Shown piece by piece: positions 1 through 11,769 of a stretch of DNA of 64,000 bases. How positions within the stretch are numbered: position 1 is the first letter of the stretch; every line of letters starts with the position of its first letter. The DNA lies in contig OZ287700.1 of the NCBI GenBank assembly GCA_965649825.1, positions 124,001 to 188,000 of the forward strand. The letters run 5' to 3'. A model generated the notes under the pieces. That model did no database searches, had not been told where the DNA came from, and saw only the letters and a list, made by a program, of their open reading frames with translations. Origin of the DNA: Penicillus capitatus (lineage: Eukaryota; Chlorophyta). Position numbers and translations under genes: made by a program.

Positions 1-1059
1 ATTCTTGCTGATTCCCCTCGTATTGCTGTAGGACGAACCGCAAACCGAACCGGGGACTGGTCCACTGCGGCAGTTTGTGCGTGTCATATTCCGAACCAGA
101 TCCGTCTGAGTCAGTAGACCCACGTCCTGACCAGTCGCTGTATCCCTTCCCTGAACGAAGTGCGGCGTGTAGACTGGATCACGGATGCTTTCGGCGAGGT
201 CCATCAGAATGTCCGCGTCTTCCACTTCCTGCAGCGCCAGAATATCAGGCGCGTTGCGTCGAATGACGCCAGCAATGTCTTCCATATGATCTTCTGCCGC
301 TTGGGCATTCTGCCATATATTTTGAGGACGAGGATCGTTGACACCATCGAAGAGGAACTCTGTATTATAGGTTCCGATAATGACGGTGTCTTTTTCCACA
401 GGTTCTGGACACGTATCCAACGAGAATTCTTCCAGTCGACTGCGAATGCTCCAGCAGCTGTCGTCGAATACCGTTTCAGGGCTGGAGGATGTCGTTGGTT
501 CCCTCTCCTGATATTCGACCCGCCATTCCGATTGAGCCGCGTCTATCCAATCGGCATTGCCCCGTGTGACATTCTCATGTCGAATCAGCGCAAAATAACG
601 TGCAGCAATGCTCCTACCTCCAACGGTCCATCGGCCGCCGACCACACCGTCTTCGTCTTCCACTCCGATGGCATCGACGACGACGCCGTTGTCGAGGAGA
701 GCGACATAGTCGTCGTCCGTATAGCGAAGCCCTCCCCACATGACATCGCACGATTCGGAGCTGCGGGGATGGCAGATGGTGTACGTGCTGTTCGGTTCCA
801 AAAGGGCGTCGGTGTGTATCGGCTCGAGTTCGTAGCGTGGTGCCCTTTCGGTGTTGACGCGAACCACCAGTGTGTATTGCGACAAATCCTCAGACGTCTC
901 TCCCGTATTGCGCAGAGTGATACGCTTGCGATAAGAAGAATCGTAGAGCAGCTCTCCAATGATAACATCGCCCAACGAGAGACGACAATGCGAGAGGAAA
1001 AACACAAAGACGTGAAGAGAAAGGAAAACTAAATGTCGAATCCCTCTCGTCGCAGGCAT
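1..1059 (-). CDS. Secreted lamin-tail-domain / endonuclease-exonuclease-phosphatase family protein (3' end outside window)
   Basis: The reverse strand is open without a stop from the ATG at 1059 to the window edge, giving 353 residues. Residues about 7-32 form a hydrophobic signal peptide. Residues about 33-150 look like a lamin tail domain, with GDVIIGELLYDSSYRKRITL, GGLRYTDDDYVALLDNGVVV and DAIGVEDEDG. From about residue 215 an EEP nuclease fold begins: GTYNTEFLFDG, then APDILALQEVEDADIL, which carries the metal-binding glutamate in LQEVE. LTD plus EEP is common in secreted bacterial nucleases. I infer an exported or endomembrane DNase or phosphodiesterase. The catalytic His/Asp residues lie beyond the edge, so activity cannot be judged. 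No intron is needed in this part. Confidence 0.75.
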   Translation of the reverse strand, partial: MPATRGIRHLVFLSLHVFVFFLSHCRLSLGDVIIGELLYDSSYRKRITLRNTGETSEDLSQYTLVVRVNTERAPRYELEPIHTDALLEPNSTYTICHPRSSESCDVMWGGLRYTDDDYVALLDNGVVVDAIGVEDEDGVVGGRWTVGGRSIAARYFALIRHENVTRGNADWIDAAQSEWRVEYQEREPTTSSSPETVFDDSCWSIRSRLEEFSLDTCPEPVEKDTVIIGTYNTEFLFDGVNDPRPQNIWQNAQAAEDHMEDIAGVIRRNAPDILALQEVEDADILMDLAESIRDPVYTPHFVQGRDTATGQDVGLLTQTDLVRNMTRTNCRSGPVPGSVCGSSYSNTRGISKN

Positions 1060-1432
1060 GCTTTGTGAGCTTCAATCAGTTGACGACAGGCTTCTTCACC
1101 TACACACATATATTAGACATATGCATCTCTCCTCTTTCATCGAGGCATCGTTATCCGTCGAACCTTTTTCGGCAATGCAGAGGTCGCGCTTTTCCTGTTG
1201 ACCAAAAGGACGGTCAGAGGTTGTGGTGTTAGGAAGGAGAAGGACTTTTGTTTCAGGACAGGCGCAGCAGATTTTCTTCGGTTTTTTCTCTTGCGGTTCT
1301 GTGTTTTCCAATGATGTTCCTTCGTTGCTCTGCCAAAAAAGGAAACCCATCGCTGCACCGCGTCGCGCGTCTCAATAATGGATGGAATGAAGCATTTGGC
1401 AATAAGGAGTGGCATCTTGACAAGCACCTGAC
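1060..1432. other. Intergenic, divergent promoter region
   Basis: About 370 bp between the divergent nuclease and CCDC40 starts. Short ORFs on both strands here have no recognisable similarity. I see no RNA gene or repeat. Confidence 0.5.
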
Positions 1433-4400
1433 ATGCCGGGAACAACCGCGATGATGGCGTCTACAGAAGACGCACAAGCCAATGAGCTACCACAGGAAGG
1501 CGCTATGACGTCCATGCCTCCAGACCATGCTCTGCTCCAACGCGCACAGCTCGCTTTGAAAGCACAGTTGCTTGAAATTCAGCAGGATCTCGCCGATCGC
1601 GTACGAGAAAAGCAAAAAGCGCTGAAGGCAGTCATTCTTAGTGTCGGCCGACGGTCTTGAGTTTGTGGGCATTGCCCATAGGATGCTCAATCGTCTAGAC
1701 AAGAGCACGGCCTCGAGTTGTACGAATTTCAGCAACGCCTTGTCGGCACTCGTAAGGAATTGGACGCGACAGAAATCAATGCCACAAAGGCAGGACAGCA
1801 ACGAAACGAAGTTCGACACCGACGCTTTCTCCGCATGCGTCCTGGATCTCTCGCAGGCCGAGGAGAAACTGAAACACATTCGAAGCGCCGTCCGCGAGGA
1901 ACAAGAAGAAACAACCTGCCAAAAGAAGAAGGCACATTTTCGATCATATAAAAGGCGGCGCATCTGTGACCCGATGTTCTTAGGCCAATGCAGTGCAAAG
2001 CGAATTGGACAGCTTAAATGCCGCCGTCAAGCAGATCGAGGGACATCGAGATGCGTCCAAAGATGAACTGGGCGTAGCACGACGCGAAGCGCAGGCGACG
2101 GCCTCTGCGTCACGTCAACTGGGGAAAGAAAAGGAGGAGCAAGATTTTCTTGTCATCGACTTGGAGCGAGATTTCAAAAGAAGACAGCACGCAAAGGAGG
2201 CACTCCAGGCGCAACTGAAGGCTCAAGCATCAGAGAAACAGATGGCCCATGTGCGAACAAATACATATCGATAAGAAACGCGACATGCGGCGGTAGGAAA
2301 CACTGGTCGAAGCGCAGAAAGATATGGAGAATGTGCACTATGAGAAGAAACAACTCGTTTCTGTCTGGAAATCGAGTCTCGTCTATCTGCAACAGAAGAA
2401 CGAAGCGCTGCAAAACGTTGAGCATAATCTGCAAAAGCGCGCGCAACGCGTCCTGGAACTTCAAAACGAAAACGGGGTGCTGTCCAAGCGCCTCCTAAAG
2501 GAGCAGGTCACGTGTCGACGATGGAAACGAGATAAGACGATTTCTGGCAGGAGACAAGGGAACAAGCAGAGTCGCTGTTGTCGAAGATCCGAAATGACAT
2601 CGACAGTGTCTCCAAGAGGACGACGGAGAGCACTGCTCAGAGAGAGGCATTCGAGAAGGAGTTGTCCAGTGCAAACGCTCAGGCAGATGACATCAACCAG
2701 CAACTCGAACGAGCTCAGCGCGAGGCAGAAGATATCGAACGTGCATCGGAAGCCTGTCGCAGAAACTACGTCAAAGTGAGAAGGCGTATTCCTTAAGCGT
2801 CATTGTGCCATATGCCGACGCGCGTAGATCTGCCAAGATACTCAACAGTTGCACGACGCCGCATTGACAGCGATGCACGAGCAGACAACGACAGAAAGAA
2901 GCGCAAACAAAGCTCTGGAGGATATCCGATCGGTGGTCAAGAAGAGGCAGGAAATAGAGATGCACGTGGTCGATCTGCGCAACGACCTTGCCAAACTCGA
3001 CGTGCGTGTTCGACGGAGATCGGCAACAGTGGAGAGATTGTGTGCGCATTGCTGCAGATGGATATCTTGAATACGCAAAGACACAACGTCGATCTGAAAG
3101 ACACGATGGACGCTTTGGAAGAAGAACTGGACGAACGCGTCGGGGCAATTGATCAGCTCGAACAGGAATCCAGAAAGGGAGAAGGGGCTATTGACAAACA
3201 AACACGAGAACTGGATGCTCTCAACCGACAGTACCAACAGCTGACGGAAAACATGGAGGTCGGGGCTGCGGTTCTCGAAAGTGCGATCGATCTCTTGATG
3301 TGACGTGCAAAGGATGAGACGACGGGTCCATTGGAAGCGACCATTAACAATCTAGAACGCGAGATTGAGAAGAAAGGGATAGAATCTGCTGAACTCCAGC
3401 GTCAGTGGATGCGGCATCAGGTGGATCTTGTGTCAGTAGAGAATCGCAACAACCAACTTGGCGAGAAGCTCTCCCTGATGCACTCCAAAACAACTGTCAT
3501 GACACAAAAGAAACGGAGGCTCGAAGCACAGTAGTCGCATTCCTTGACCTTACGACCCAGAGGTTCCTTGTGGTGGGTGTGCATGGATAGGCTGGAACAG
3601 AATGCCGTGTCACTGAAAGGACTGAAGAGTAACATGCATCATTTGCATCGAGACATCCAGAGCTTGAACGCTGTCATCGCTACGAATGCGGATGCTTCCA
3701 GACTGCTTGAAACACAGACGTTCTCCATCGAGAAAACGATCTCGGCTGAATTGCACGATATTGAAGCGGCTTCACGTGGAATTGAGGACTCCATTCAGCA
3801 AGCAACAGAAGAAAAGAGGTGTCGCATTTCTTCGATAAAGAGGCGATCACACTTTCCTCCCTAAAGGGACGTTGTGGCAGAGATGGTGCAGATAGAAAAG
3901 CACATCATGATCTGGGAAAGAAGACTGGAGCTCGAGCGTGAGATGCAAGCCACATTGTCATCCGATGCCGATCAAGAAGAGACAAACGCGCTGCGTCGTG
4001 ATCTCCACCGAATGGAACTGAAACTCTCCGACCTGCATCGACAACAGGAGATGCACATTCGAGTACGCTCATTCTTTCAGTTCAGATGATGGTCGATAAA
4101 AGAGTGAGATGACAGGAAATGGAGATGGCAATTCACAAGAGGCAGAACATTCGGTTCAGAAACGAGGCGACAAAAATGCGAGACACGACAGAATCTCAGT
4201 TGGAACGCGTCTGCCATGACTTGCGACGCAACATTCGGGCAACAAAGAAAGAGATCGAGGCCACAGATCTTCGAATTCAGGACCTCCAACGACAACGCGA
4301 GCAGCTAACGATCGAACTCACATCCTGTCGCCAGCTAAGGGATCAGGAGAAAGAACGACACGATGACATTCAGCAGAAACTCAACGAAGCACGTCACCAA

Positions 4401-4707
4401 TGCATCCAAATCACTCCTCTATAGCATATCTCACTCTTAGGCTTTCTCACACAAAACGATTGCCTTAATGAAGACGGTTGTCTACCAGAGACTGGTCAAA
4501 AAGCTAGAAGATGCGTCTAGTGGGAGCTTCCGCTCTCCTCTGCACAAACAGGACAGTCTATCTGCTGAGCTGCACAAGGCCGTGTCCAAATCGAGTGCCA
4601 TACGCGACATCTTTGAGCAAAAATGCCAAAACTGTCCTATTGACTGTTTTGCACAGGGTTTAGCCCAGCTGGATGCTTTGGATGTCATTTACGCGTGTCA
4701 AATGTAA
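1433..4707 (+). CDS. CCDC40: CCDC40 homologue, axonemal 96-nm ruler coiled-coil protein
   Basis: Roughly a dozen exons separated by short introns encode an almost continuous coiled coil. Diagnostic segments match CCDC40/FAP172 rather than its partner CCDC39: YEKKQLVSVWKSSLVYLQQK near 2340, GPLEATINNLEREIEKKGIE near 3330, and IMIWERRLELEREMQ followed by LRRDLHRMELKLSDLHRQQE near 3905-4055. CCDC40 and CCDC39 form the molecular ruler that sets the 96-nm repeat and the inner-arm dynein and N-DRC positions on ciliary doublets, so this gene implies motile flagella. The start at 1433 is the first ATG of the open exon. Exon ends are approximate. Several exon joins (near 1620-1710, 1820-1850 and 2510-2550) are not resolved by eye, so a pseudogene is not strictly excluded, but conservation across the length argues for function. 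Confidence 0.82.
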
Positions 4708-4770
4708 TCAGACGTGCGGTTCCATGTCTCTCGCTTTCTATGCGTCCCGTTGTTCTGTGGCGTTGCTGTT

Positions 4771-5554
4771 ATGTCCCATGCTCTTCTCACGGCCACTCGA
4801 TTAAATGTCCTTTCGCGAAGGATGGAAAGAGGATGGATCCAGCAGGGAGTACGACGTGCTGCATTGCCCCTTCACAAATGGCACCTGCAGCGGCGAAGGG
4901 TTCTGATGGCGGTGTTCGTGGCGGCCATCAAACGCAGAGAAGACCGCTTTCCTTTTGACAAACCTCTAAACGACCAAGTCTTTTCAACGTGCACCGCACT
5001 TGCCTTCCGACACGGAGAGCGTCATGGCATACCCCATAGATCCGAGGGACTCCAAGTCTCACTCTATACGCCTTTCAAAAACTTGCCTCCTGAGGGACGT
5101 GTACGTCTCTGTCTTCTCATTAAGTCACATCACTCATACATGGGCGAAACAGATTTTGAATGAAGCAGAGGAGAAGTGTGATCCAGAAGTACAATTTTGC
5201 AAAGTAATGCACCCATGGTCTGCAATGCGATCACCATAATGGCATGGTCTGTATGCCAGACACCGACATACGTATACGAAACCTTGTGTCCGTTTTGCAA
5301 CGGTACTGGAATGGTGGAGTCCAAATCTAAAGGTCGACGTATGCAGCACACCTGTCTCTCCTGCCATGGTTTGGGTCCGTCAACACCCATCCGGCCAATT
5401 CTCTTTTCTGAGAACAAAAGTGTGACTAGGTTATGTCAGGAGAGTGACATCCCGATTCGTGCCAGATGTGAATGACGATGGCATCGGTCCGAATTTTACG
5501 TTGCGGCCTGAACTCAGGAATGGAAAGAATCCACCTCCGGATGCCAAGAGATGA
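4771..5554 (+). CDS. Organelle-targeted DnaJ-type zinc-finger protein
   Basis: Four exons join in frame. Exon 1 runs from ATG 4771 to 5100, then GT-AG introns lie at 5101-5152, about 5203-5256 and about 5415-5460, with the stop TGA at 5552-5554. The protein has a basic N-terminus (SHALLTATRLNVLSRRMERG) typical of an organellar presequence. Its only clear motifs are two CxxCxGxG units, CPFCNGTG and CLSCHGLG, as in the DnaJ zinc-binding domain. There is no J domain. Such two-motif proteins (BSD2-like) act as plastid or mitochondrial chaperone or thiol factors; that role is inferred here. The upstream CCDC40 stop lies about 60 bp away. Confidence 0.6.
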
Positions 5555-5696
5555 GAGAGATATCTCTGTTGCATGCATGAGAATACATGACGTCACGTAT
5601 GACTGGCAGAACGTGCTCAGACATTCGTAGATGAGGTGTTTACAGAGACAGAATACCGGGCGTTCGAAATTGCTTGGGACGGTTGTCAAGAACCTG

Positions 5697-6283
5697 TTAG
5701 ATCTCTTGCGCCAAAACGGGATCCTGTACGACTATTAAATGAAACTCCGCATCTGCACAGCACCGTTCAGCACACGAGCAAGAGAGGACGGTGCGCGTAT
5801 ACATGCCGCCACCATAATCTCATGATCCTTGGAACGGATCCGATAGAACTCCAGATCATTCTACAGAAAACCAGGAGGCCAGTAACGTCATCCTTATGCA
5901 GCACAGGGTGTGTTCTGGACCTGAGGGTCGAGATCGCGAACGAGATGACGGGCTAGGTATGAGAGATCCGGAATGCGACTTCGATACTGCTCGCTGAGAT
6001 GCTCCTAGTCAAGTCACGATCGACGAGCGATTCGAGCAGAAAGGCAAGGGATATCGACGTCGAAGGTGGTCTTGACGACGGTGTCATCGCGATCGAGGAT
6101 CATGAGACCCAATACACCCTAGTTCGTGCAGTCCGTCTCTTTGACGGCGCCTTGCGCTTAAATTTTCATGCATGTTTTTTACTTTGTTGTTTTGAATTCG
6201 TGCGATCATTTGTTCGACGTCTGTCTAGAACACACTCATGAAAAGGTCAAAAAAGATGCCATCCGAAGTCCGTTCGCGACCAT
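5697..6283 (-). CDS. DYNLRB: Roadblock/LC7 dynein light chain
   Basis: The gene is cut into small exons, none of which makes a long ORF. Reading the reverse strand, exons join as TDVEQMIARIQNNK / GVLGLMILDRDDTVVKTTFD / EHLSEQYRSRIPDLSYLARH and LVRDLDPQ / NDLEFYRIRSKDHEIMVA / AYAEFHLIVVQDP, then stop at 5697-5699. This matches roadblock light chains over their whole length (about 100 residues), including VRDLDPQND and the RIRSK...EIMVA block. Each join uses GT...AG ends. The first exon appears to be only the ATG at 6281-6283, followed by an intron ending TTCTAG. The protein binds dynein intermediate chains in cytoplasmic, IFT and axonemal dyneins, in keeping with the CCDC40 gene nearby. The first exon is the least certain part. 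Confidence 0.8.
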
Positions 6284-6637
6284 GGGGACCGAAACGTTCG
6301 AGCTTCACCAGGAGTCGTGAGAAATCTATCACTACAGCGTCAACGCCTGTGACATGACGTGACGCGACATGTGTTATACATCTGTAGGTGCCGATCTTGG
6401 CAAGCAAGAAATTTCAGCAAAGCATCCCTTGGACGTCAGTGGAATCAGGATTGGCATGCCCGAACGTCAAGAAATAAACAGATGATGGGTTTTCTCTGCC
6501 AGGACTCTCTCAGTCTTTGAATGCCAAAAAAGCAAGAACAATAAAGAATTGACAGCATGATTGTCATATTCAACAGTACCTGGCAACAAATTCCTTGACA
6601 AACCCGATTTGTTGACGGGTCTGCGGTGAACGATAAG

Positions 6638-7521
6638 CTACAGGTCAAGCGTCATGATGATCCCATCTGACAGATAAGAGTGCGACGTACTTCCATCCTT
6701 GCGTGTCAAGAAAGCACGACCGATTCGTTCCAGAGACTCTTCCGCTGAAATTCTGTACGACAGGAATGCGAAAAGAGTGAGAGATCGTTGAATGAGGTAT
6801 GCGTACCTATAGACTTTGGAGAGGAGGCAACATGCGACGAGTCCGGCACGTCCTCGACCTCCCCAGCAATGGATGTAGAGTTTCTCGCCTTTCCTCAATC
6901 GATCTTCGATCTCCATTAAGATGCCATACAATGCATCCATATCTGGAACGGATAGATCCCTGACGGGAAAGTGCAGTGCCGTGATCCTTTCGCCAGCGAG
7001 CTTCTCACATTGTGAGAGATAAGGGTGGAATCCGTCTATGGGACCATTATTGCGCATGAAGTTCTGTTCTGGCAGCTCTTCCTGCCAGACGGACATTTTC
7101 AAAAGAGTGAGATGATGTGACAGATGAGTGACTTGAAGACAGACAAAGGTCCGGATGCCTGTCTTAAGAATTGATTTCAGCTGTTTCATGCCTTTTTCAC
7201 GAGTGTGGCAACGTCCGGGTTCAATGAATGGGTAGCGCCCAACCATCAACCTCCCAGGAATGACCCAGTTGGAAAATTGTGAGAAGGCATGCGTTGTTTC
7301 GTAGTCTTCAGAATCTGGATCACGAATGGCAACGTTATGTGTGAGACGCGTTCGTCCGTGTGAGAAAAGAGACCATCAATGGGACACAGAGATGGCAAGG
7401 TCCTGACGACGCTATGGTCATGTGAAGCGCCGCTGACGCGGGGGAGCATTCGGGTTTTAGTGCCCTTCGCATCCTGCGTCCACGGTAACGCCTTCAGAAA
7501 CACAGAGGCCATGCCGATCAT
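6638..7521 (-). CDS. Dual-specificity / tyrosine phosphatase family protein
   Basis: Exons join as ...FSQFSNWVIPGRLMVGRYPF..., ...RTFVCLQ / EELPEQNFM..., ...CCLLSKVY / RISAEESLERIGRAF.... The P-loop HCWGGRGRAG fits the C-x5-R phosphatase signature with catalytic Cys and Arg intact. An upstream HFPVRDLSVPD supplies the likely general-acid Asp. The form HCWGGxGRxG is typical of a plant/bacterial DSP-like subfamily. Two introns are 51 and 54 nt (multiples of three, so they read through) and carry CTCACTCTTTT near 7101-7112 and 6771-6782. An intron of about 57 nt lies upstream, near 7320-7375. The start is ATG 7521. The substrate is unknown. Confidence 0.72.
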
Positions 7522-7899
7522 CCGACTCTCTTTGTTCTGTTCCAGTCAAAAACGTCTTGTCCGGCAGCGATGGGCAGTATCTGATCTGTGGCCCTTTGGA
7601 CGCCCAAATAACGTATCCTCGACAAATCGTATATACAACACATCGGGCAGGCGGACAGGCACGTTTGTCTACGGTTCACATACGGTCACCAGGCAACCGA
7701 GACTCCATCCACGACACGGACAGCGCGCCGAGAGCGGCGAATAGAGTTGGACGCGTAGGGTGTGTGGCAGAAAGGCACGATAGGAAGTGTATATAGGGGT
7801 GCTTGCTGTTCAAGACGTCGCTGCCTTGTGGCTAATGACGCATGTCTATAATGATTCTGTCATCCGTCATCGATCGTATGTGCAACGCGTCGTGACGCT
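7522..7899. other. Divergent intergenic region
   Basis: About 380 bp between the divergent phosphatase and HAD genes, presumably carrying both promoters. No conserved ORF or RNA seen. Confidence 0.5.
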
Positions 7900-8910
7900 A
7901 TGGTACTCGAGCGTCATCGTTCTCCAGAAATTCGTCATGTGCTTCTTGACCTGGACGAGACGCTTTACTCCAATCCTGCCGTCGTGGCTTCCATGATACA
8001 CGAAATCGAACGTACACACATGCTGCACAGCCAATCACCAATCACCGATGCATGTCCCACAACCGACATCTCGCTTTCAGGCTTCATGCAGAAGAAGCTG
8101 GGTTTATCTCCCGAAGAAGCCACACGTTTGCGGTCCGAGTATCACGACAAGTATGGAACGACCATCACTGGCTTGGTGGTAAGTGACCCACACAATGCCA
8201 TCGTATGGGTATCTTAGTCTGCGACAGGCTGAGGGGCATGCATTTGATCGGGATGAGTACCAGAGGGATGTTCATGCCATGGACTACAATGTCATGATTC
8301 GTCCACATCCAGCACTGAAAACGCTGCTGCTGCAGATCGACCCGCCAGTGTACATCTTCACAAACGGCGATCGAGAACACGCAGAAAAGTGCCTGCAATG
8401 TATGGACATGGAGAATATCTTTCAAGTGATGCTCGAGCACTCTGCTGGTCACTTAAGAGAGAGGATTGGACAGGGAATCATCTGCTACAATTCCTTGCAG
8501 GAGAATGCCAGAGATGCAGGAATGGATATGTCGAGCAGAGTTGTATGTAAACCGCACCCAGAAGTGATGCCGTCTGGTGCCTGAGATGATGTGACTGGAG
8601 GCTGTCTAGGCTTTTCACCTTGCCATGCGTTCCGTCGATGCCAGCCCCGAGACCACGCTCTTCATTGATGACAGTCTGAGAAACTGTTTTGCAGCCAAGG
8701 AACTAGGCATGCAGACACTACTGGTCTTCAATGTGTTCACAAACGATGCGTGTGCTAATGGGGAGAGATGTGTAGGTTCATCCCACGCGTTATGAGACAT
8801 CTCTGCCATCGGCGTCCTCTTTGATGGAACTCCCTCAGTTTTATCCACAACTATTTCGTGACAGGACAGCATCTGCAGAGCCAACACAGATCGTCTTTGG
8901 ACACTCCTAG
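7900..8910 (+). CDS. HAD-superfamily hydrolase, pyrimidine 5'-nucleotidase (SDT1/PHM8-like)
   Basis: All HAD motifs are visible: motif I HVLLDLDETLYS (nucleophile Asp and DxD-type Asp), motif II YIFTNGD, motif III lysine in VCKPHPEAF, and motif IV LFIDDS. The cap and SDT1-like layout (GFMQKKLGLSPEEATRLRSE) fit pyrimidine 5'-nucleotidases that dephosphorylate UMP/CMP or pyridoxal-type phosphates. Five exons join by introns at about 8179-8230, 8427-8474 (48 nt), 8567-8610 (with TGATGTGAC at 8587-8595) and 8721-8774. The last exon ends IVFGHS with TAG at 8908-8910. Start ATG 7900 lies just upstream of motif I, so no targeting peptide is expected and the protein is probably cytosolic. Confidence 0.8.
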
Positions 8911-9063
8911 CATTCTTTCTCGCAACATTATTGATTATCCTATCTATCCAGCCAGTCAGCTACGAGATCTATTTTCTGAAAGAATCACAACTCGTCCTTT
9001 TTCCGATCTCCGCTCTCATCGACCTAAAGCACGTTTCGCAGTTGGTGTCATTGGCCTGTCACA

Positions 9064-11670
9064 TCAAAGGGCCACCTCGATGTCTTTCAGCTCTTCCAAG
9101 TCGATCTCTTCCTCCAATTCCTCTGATGTCTCTTCCATCTGCAGTCCTGGAATCTCCTGCAGGAAAGGTGACATCTCAGATAGGTGGTGGAGAGAAGAGC
9201 CATCCAACTTCGCATGGGTATGTGTGTTCCCGGCCTTGCATGATTCCGTCAAGGAAGTCATTGACTTCACGAAGGTTGGTCTGTCTCTTCAGCGTGGCAT
9301 AACGCAGTTTCTTGGGGCTGAGCACAATCAGCGTCGGGGCATCGCCCTTTCCCACTCCAAATGTGGAAATGAAGTGCGTTGCATCGCCAGCATCCACCCA
9401 GGCAAAGCTGAAGGTACTCGATTCCTGTGTCTTCTGCAGCACAAGGTTTTCGAGCCATTCCATGTGACTCTGGTAGTTCGCCATTTCCCGATTCAGCACC
9501 GCAAACACACAGAGTGGCACAGAGGTATTGCAAGCAGCTGTCACATCAGCATCGGACACAATTCTGGGAACCTCCTTCTTCGCCTCAGGCACAAAGAAGG
9601 GATCCTGGACCTCTGAATGACACACAGACTGCTCCCTTGTGTCACTCTCTCTTGTCAAATCACACCTTTTCTGTCGGTCTTGAGCGTAATGAACAGTGCT
9701 TCGATCCATCCCTTCATGGCTTCAAAGCGCAGGGGGCCTGGATACTGTGGTGCCAAGACCTGCTTTCCCTCTTCAGCTGTTGGATCAAAATACACAACGG
9801 ACAACGCCGGAAGCTTCTTGATCTTAAAATCGTTCCTCAGCGTGGATTCTGTCGCGGGGATGAAAGCAAAATCCGCCTTCCAATGACGTAGGGACATCGC
9901 CAGAGCCGAGAAAACCGACGGACATGATTCAAAGGTCGAAAACAGCAACACCTGTCATCCATTGCGCCATAAGAGGCAGCATGCTTAGACGATGTGACAC
10001 TTTGGGTCTCGGTCTTGCTCCCTCAGGAACATTAACGAATCCTGCCATTGTCCGCGCGTCCACTTTGTCAGGAATGATCTCATTGGCTTCCAACGCAAAG
10101 GACTGGAGTTTCTTGGACTCGAATGCATCACTCGGGTAGGTTTCATACTCGTCCAGTGCATTCTTTTTCACTCCAAAAGGAAATCTCACTATCTATAACC
10201 ACATGGACGCATATCTCCCTTGCTGCAGATGGTATCTATCTGATGCACCGTCATCTGGCAAGGCCGGGTCGCCATGGCAGCGGGATCAATGTCCATGTCT
10301 TCCAGATCGGCATGCTCTGGATGGGCTGTCAGATTGTAGAAGCCGATTCGGATCATTTCCCTGAGTCGCTTGACTGCCTCGTCAAATTCCGTCACATTCT
10401 CAACACAGCGTGTCCCTGTTTCAGCGACAACCCCGATTCGATGAACGATGCCTGTGTTGTTTGGAGAAGACCTTTAGGGTCTGCAAAGAAGGCAACCAGC
10501 CAGATATTCTCATCCACATCGATCTTGTCCAGATCAGCTGCTTCGAGGAAACGCAGTTCGGTGGCGATCTCTGCTTCAGCTGGCGGCACTTCGAGCGCTT
10601 CGTCCAAGAAAGCCATCAGCGCAGTGGCCTTCAGAGGGTCAGAATAACGCAAAACAGCCTCTCCCTGCATCTCAGATCTGTCGCCGTTGTGCAGAATGCA
10701 AAAAAATGCAAAAACCTTCAAAACGAGCAGCGATGGAAATTGCTGTATGTTATAGGCCTCGATGAGTTCACGGTTTGTCCTTGAAGGGATTTCGAAGAAC
10801 GAAGCAAAATCATGATACTTCCACGAGAGGCTTTTGTACAGCCACGTCGTTTCCGTTTTCTCCGTGAACAGCACGACACGTATGGGGTGTTTGCTGCTCG
10901 ATGCCTGCTCCAATGTCTCTCCTTCCTTCATCTTGTAAATGTGTTCATCTGATAAGAGTGACCGAATGGCTCGAGCCATGGCTTTTGCCGAACGATATCC
11001 TGCGAGACATCTCTCGACGGTGCCCTTCGAAACTGAGTCGATCCGTGCGGTATACCTTTGTAGTCCTGTGGATGCGACATGCTTTGCGGGTTGCGCTGGA
11101 CATCTGGTGAAAACAGCTGCGCACAGGTCAACGTGGTATCGTATGTATGGGGACATGTCTGGGATCGTGCCTTGATGGTCGGGAAATCCTTGACTTCATA
11201 TCTTCGACAGATTTCGTGATTGGAAGAGTCGGAACAATCGACAGCAGCCAATCGAATGGCACCCTTCATCGCACTCATCTCCACACGCTCGTACAGAAAG
11301 GAGACACACATACTTCGTAATGCAGTGCCAGTTCTTGATAGGTCGATGAAAATTGCTCGCTCTGTTCACAGTATGGGACGTAGAATAGCACCTGCGAGTC
11401 ATCGATGGTATCATCGACGGTTGGGCAACCACTAATGGAAAGATACATACAACGGAGGCTGTGGCATTAGCCATGAGTGTCTTGTCAAAGGTCTTTATTG
11501 TGAGACTCTCTACTGCATCTCTCTTGGTGAAGAGCTCTTTTCCATCTAGAGTGGCGGCGAGACATGTCCATATCCAACACCCAACTGCGACAAGACGCGA
11601 GAAAAGTGATCCCGTGTCTTCTTTTGATAGACTCTGGGCGTCGAGGCGCACCTAGAAGTCTCCAACGCAT
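9064..11670 (-). CDS. Secretory-pathway protein with several thioredoxin-like domains
   Basis: The start is inferred as ATG 11670. Exon 1 (MRWRLL) joins through an intron of about 66 nt to VGCWIWTCLAATLDGKELF, giving a good signal peptide. Thioredoxin-fold blocks follow: VLFYVPYCEQSEQF with LAAVDCSDSSNHEICRRYEV and DFPTIK; later NIQQFPSLLVLK and NIWLVAFFADPKG; then DFKIKKLPALSVVYFDP; then a long module with STFGVGKGDAPTLIVLSP. The C-terminus is acidic (EETSEELEEEIDLEEL) with no KDEL-type signal. The first active-site position reads CEQS, so only a single-cysteine CxxS motif is present. I infer a PDI/ERp44-like holdase or thiol-retention protein of the ER or secretory route. Exact exon borders in 9700-10900 are approximate. 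Confidence 0.6.
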
Positions 11671-11769
11671 GTTTGCTAAGTCGGGGTATTATGTTCTCGG
11701 GGTGACACCTACAGAGATAGGGCGGTGCGCGCACCGATGAATCGTCGTGGTCAGACAAGCGATTGACAC

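Noticed and set aside
1433-4707. CCDC39 or an SMC/myosin-type coiled coil
   Set aside because: Segments EKKQLVSVWKSSL, GPLEATINNLEREI and MIWERRLELEREM match CCDC40 specifically; no ATPase heads are present.
5636-5956. Plus-strand 106-codon ORF
   Set aside because: It is antisense to the roadblock dynein exons, which have family-level support.
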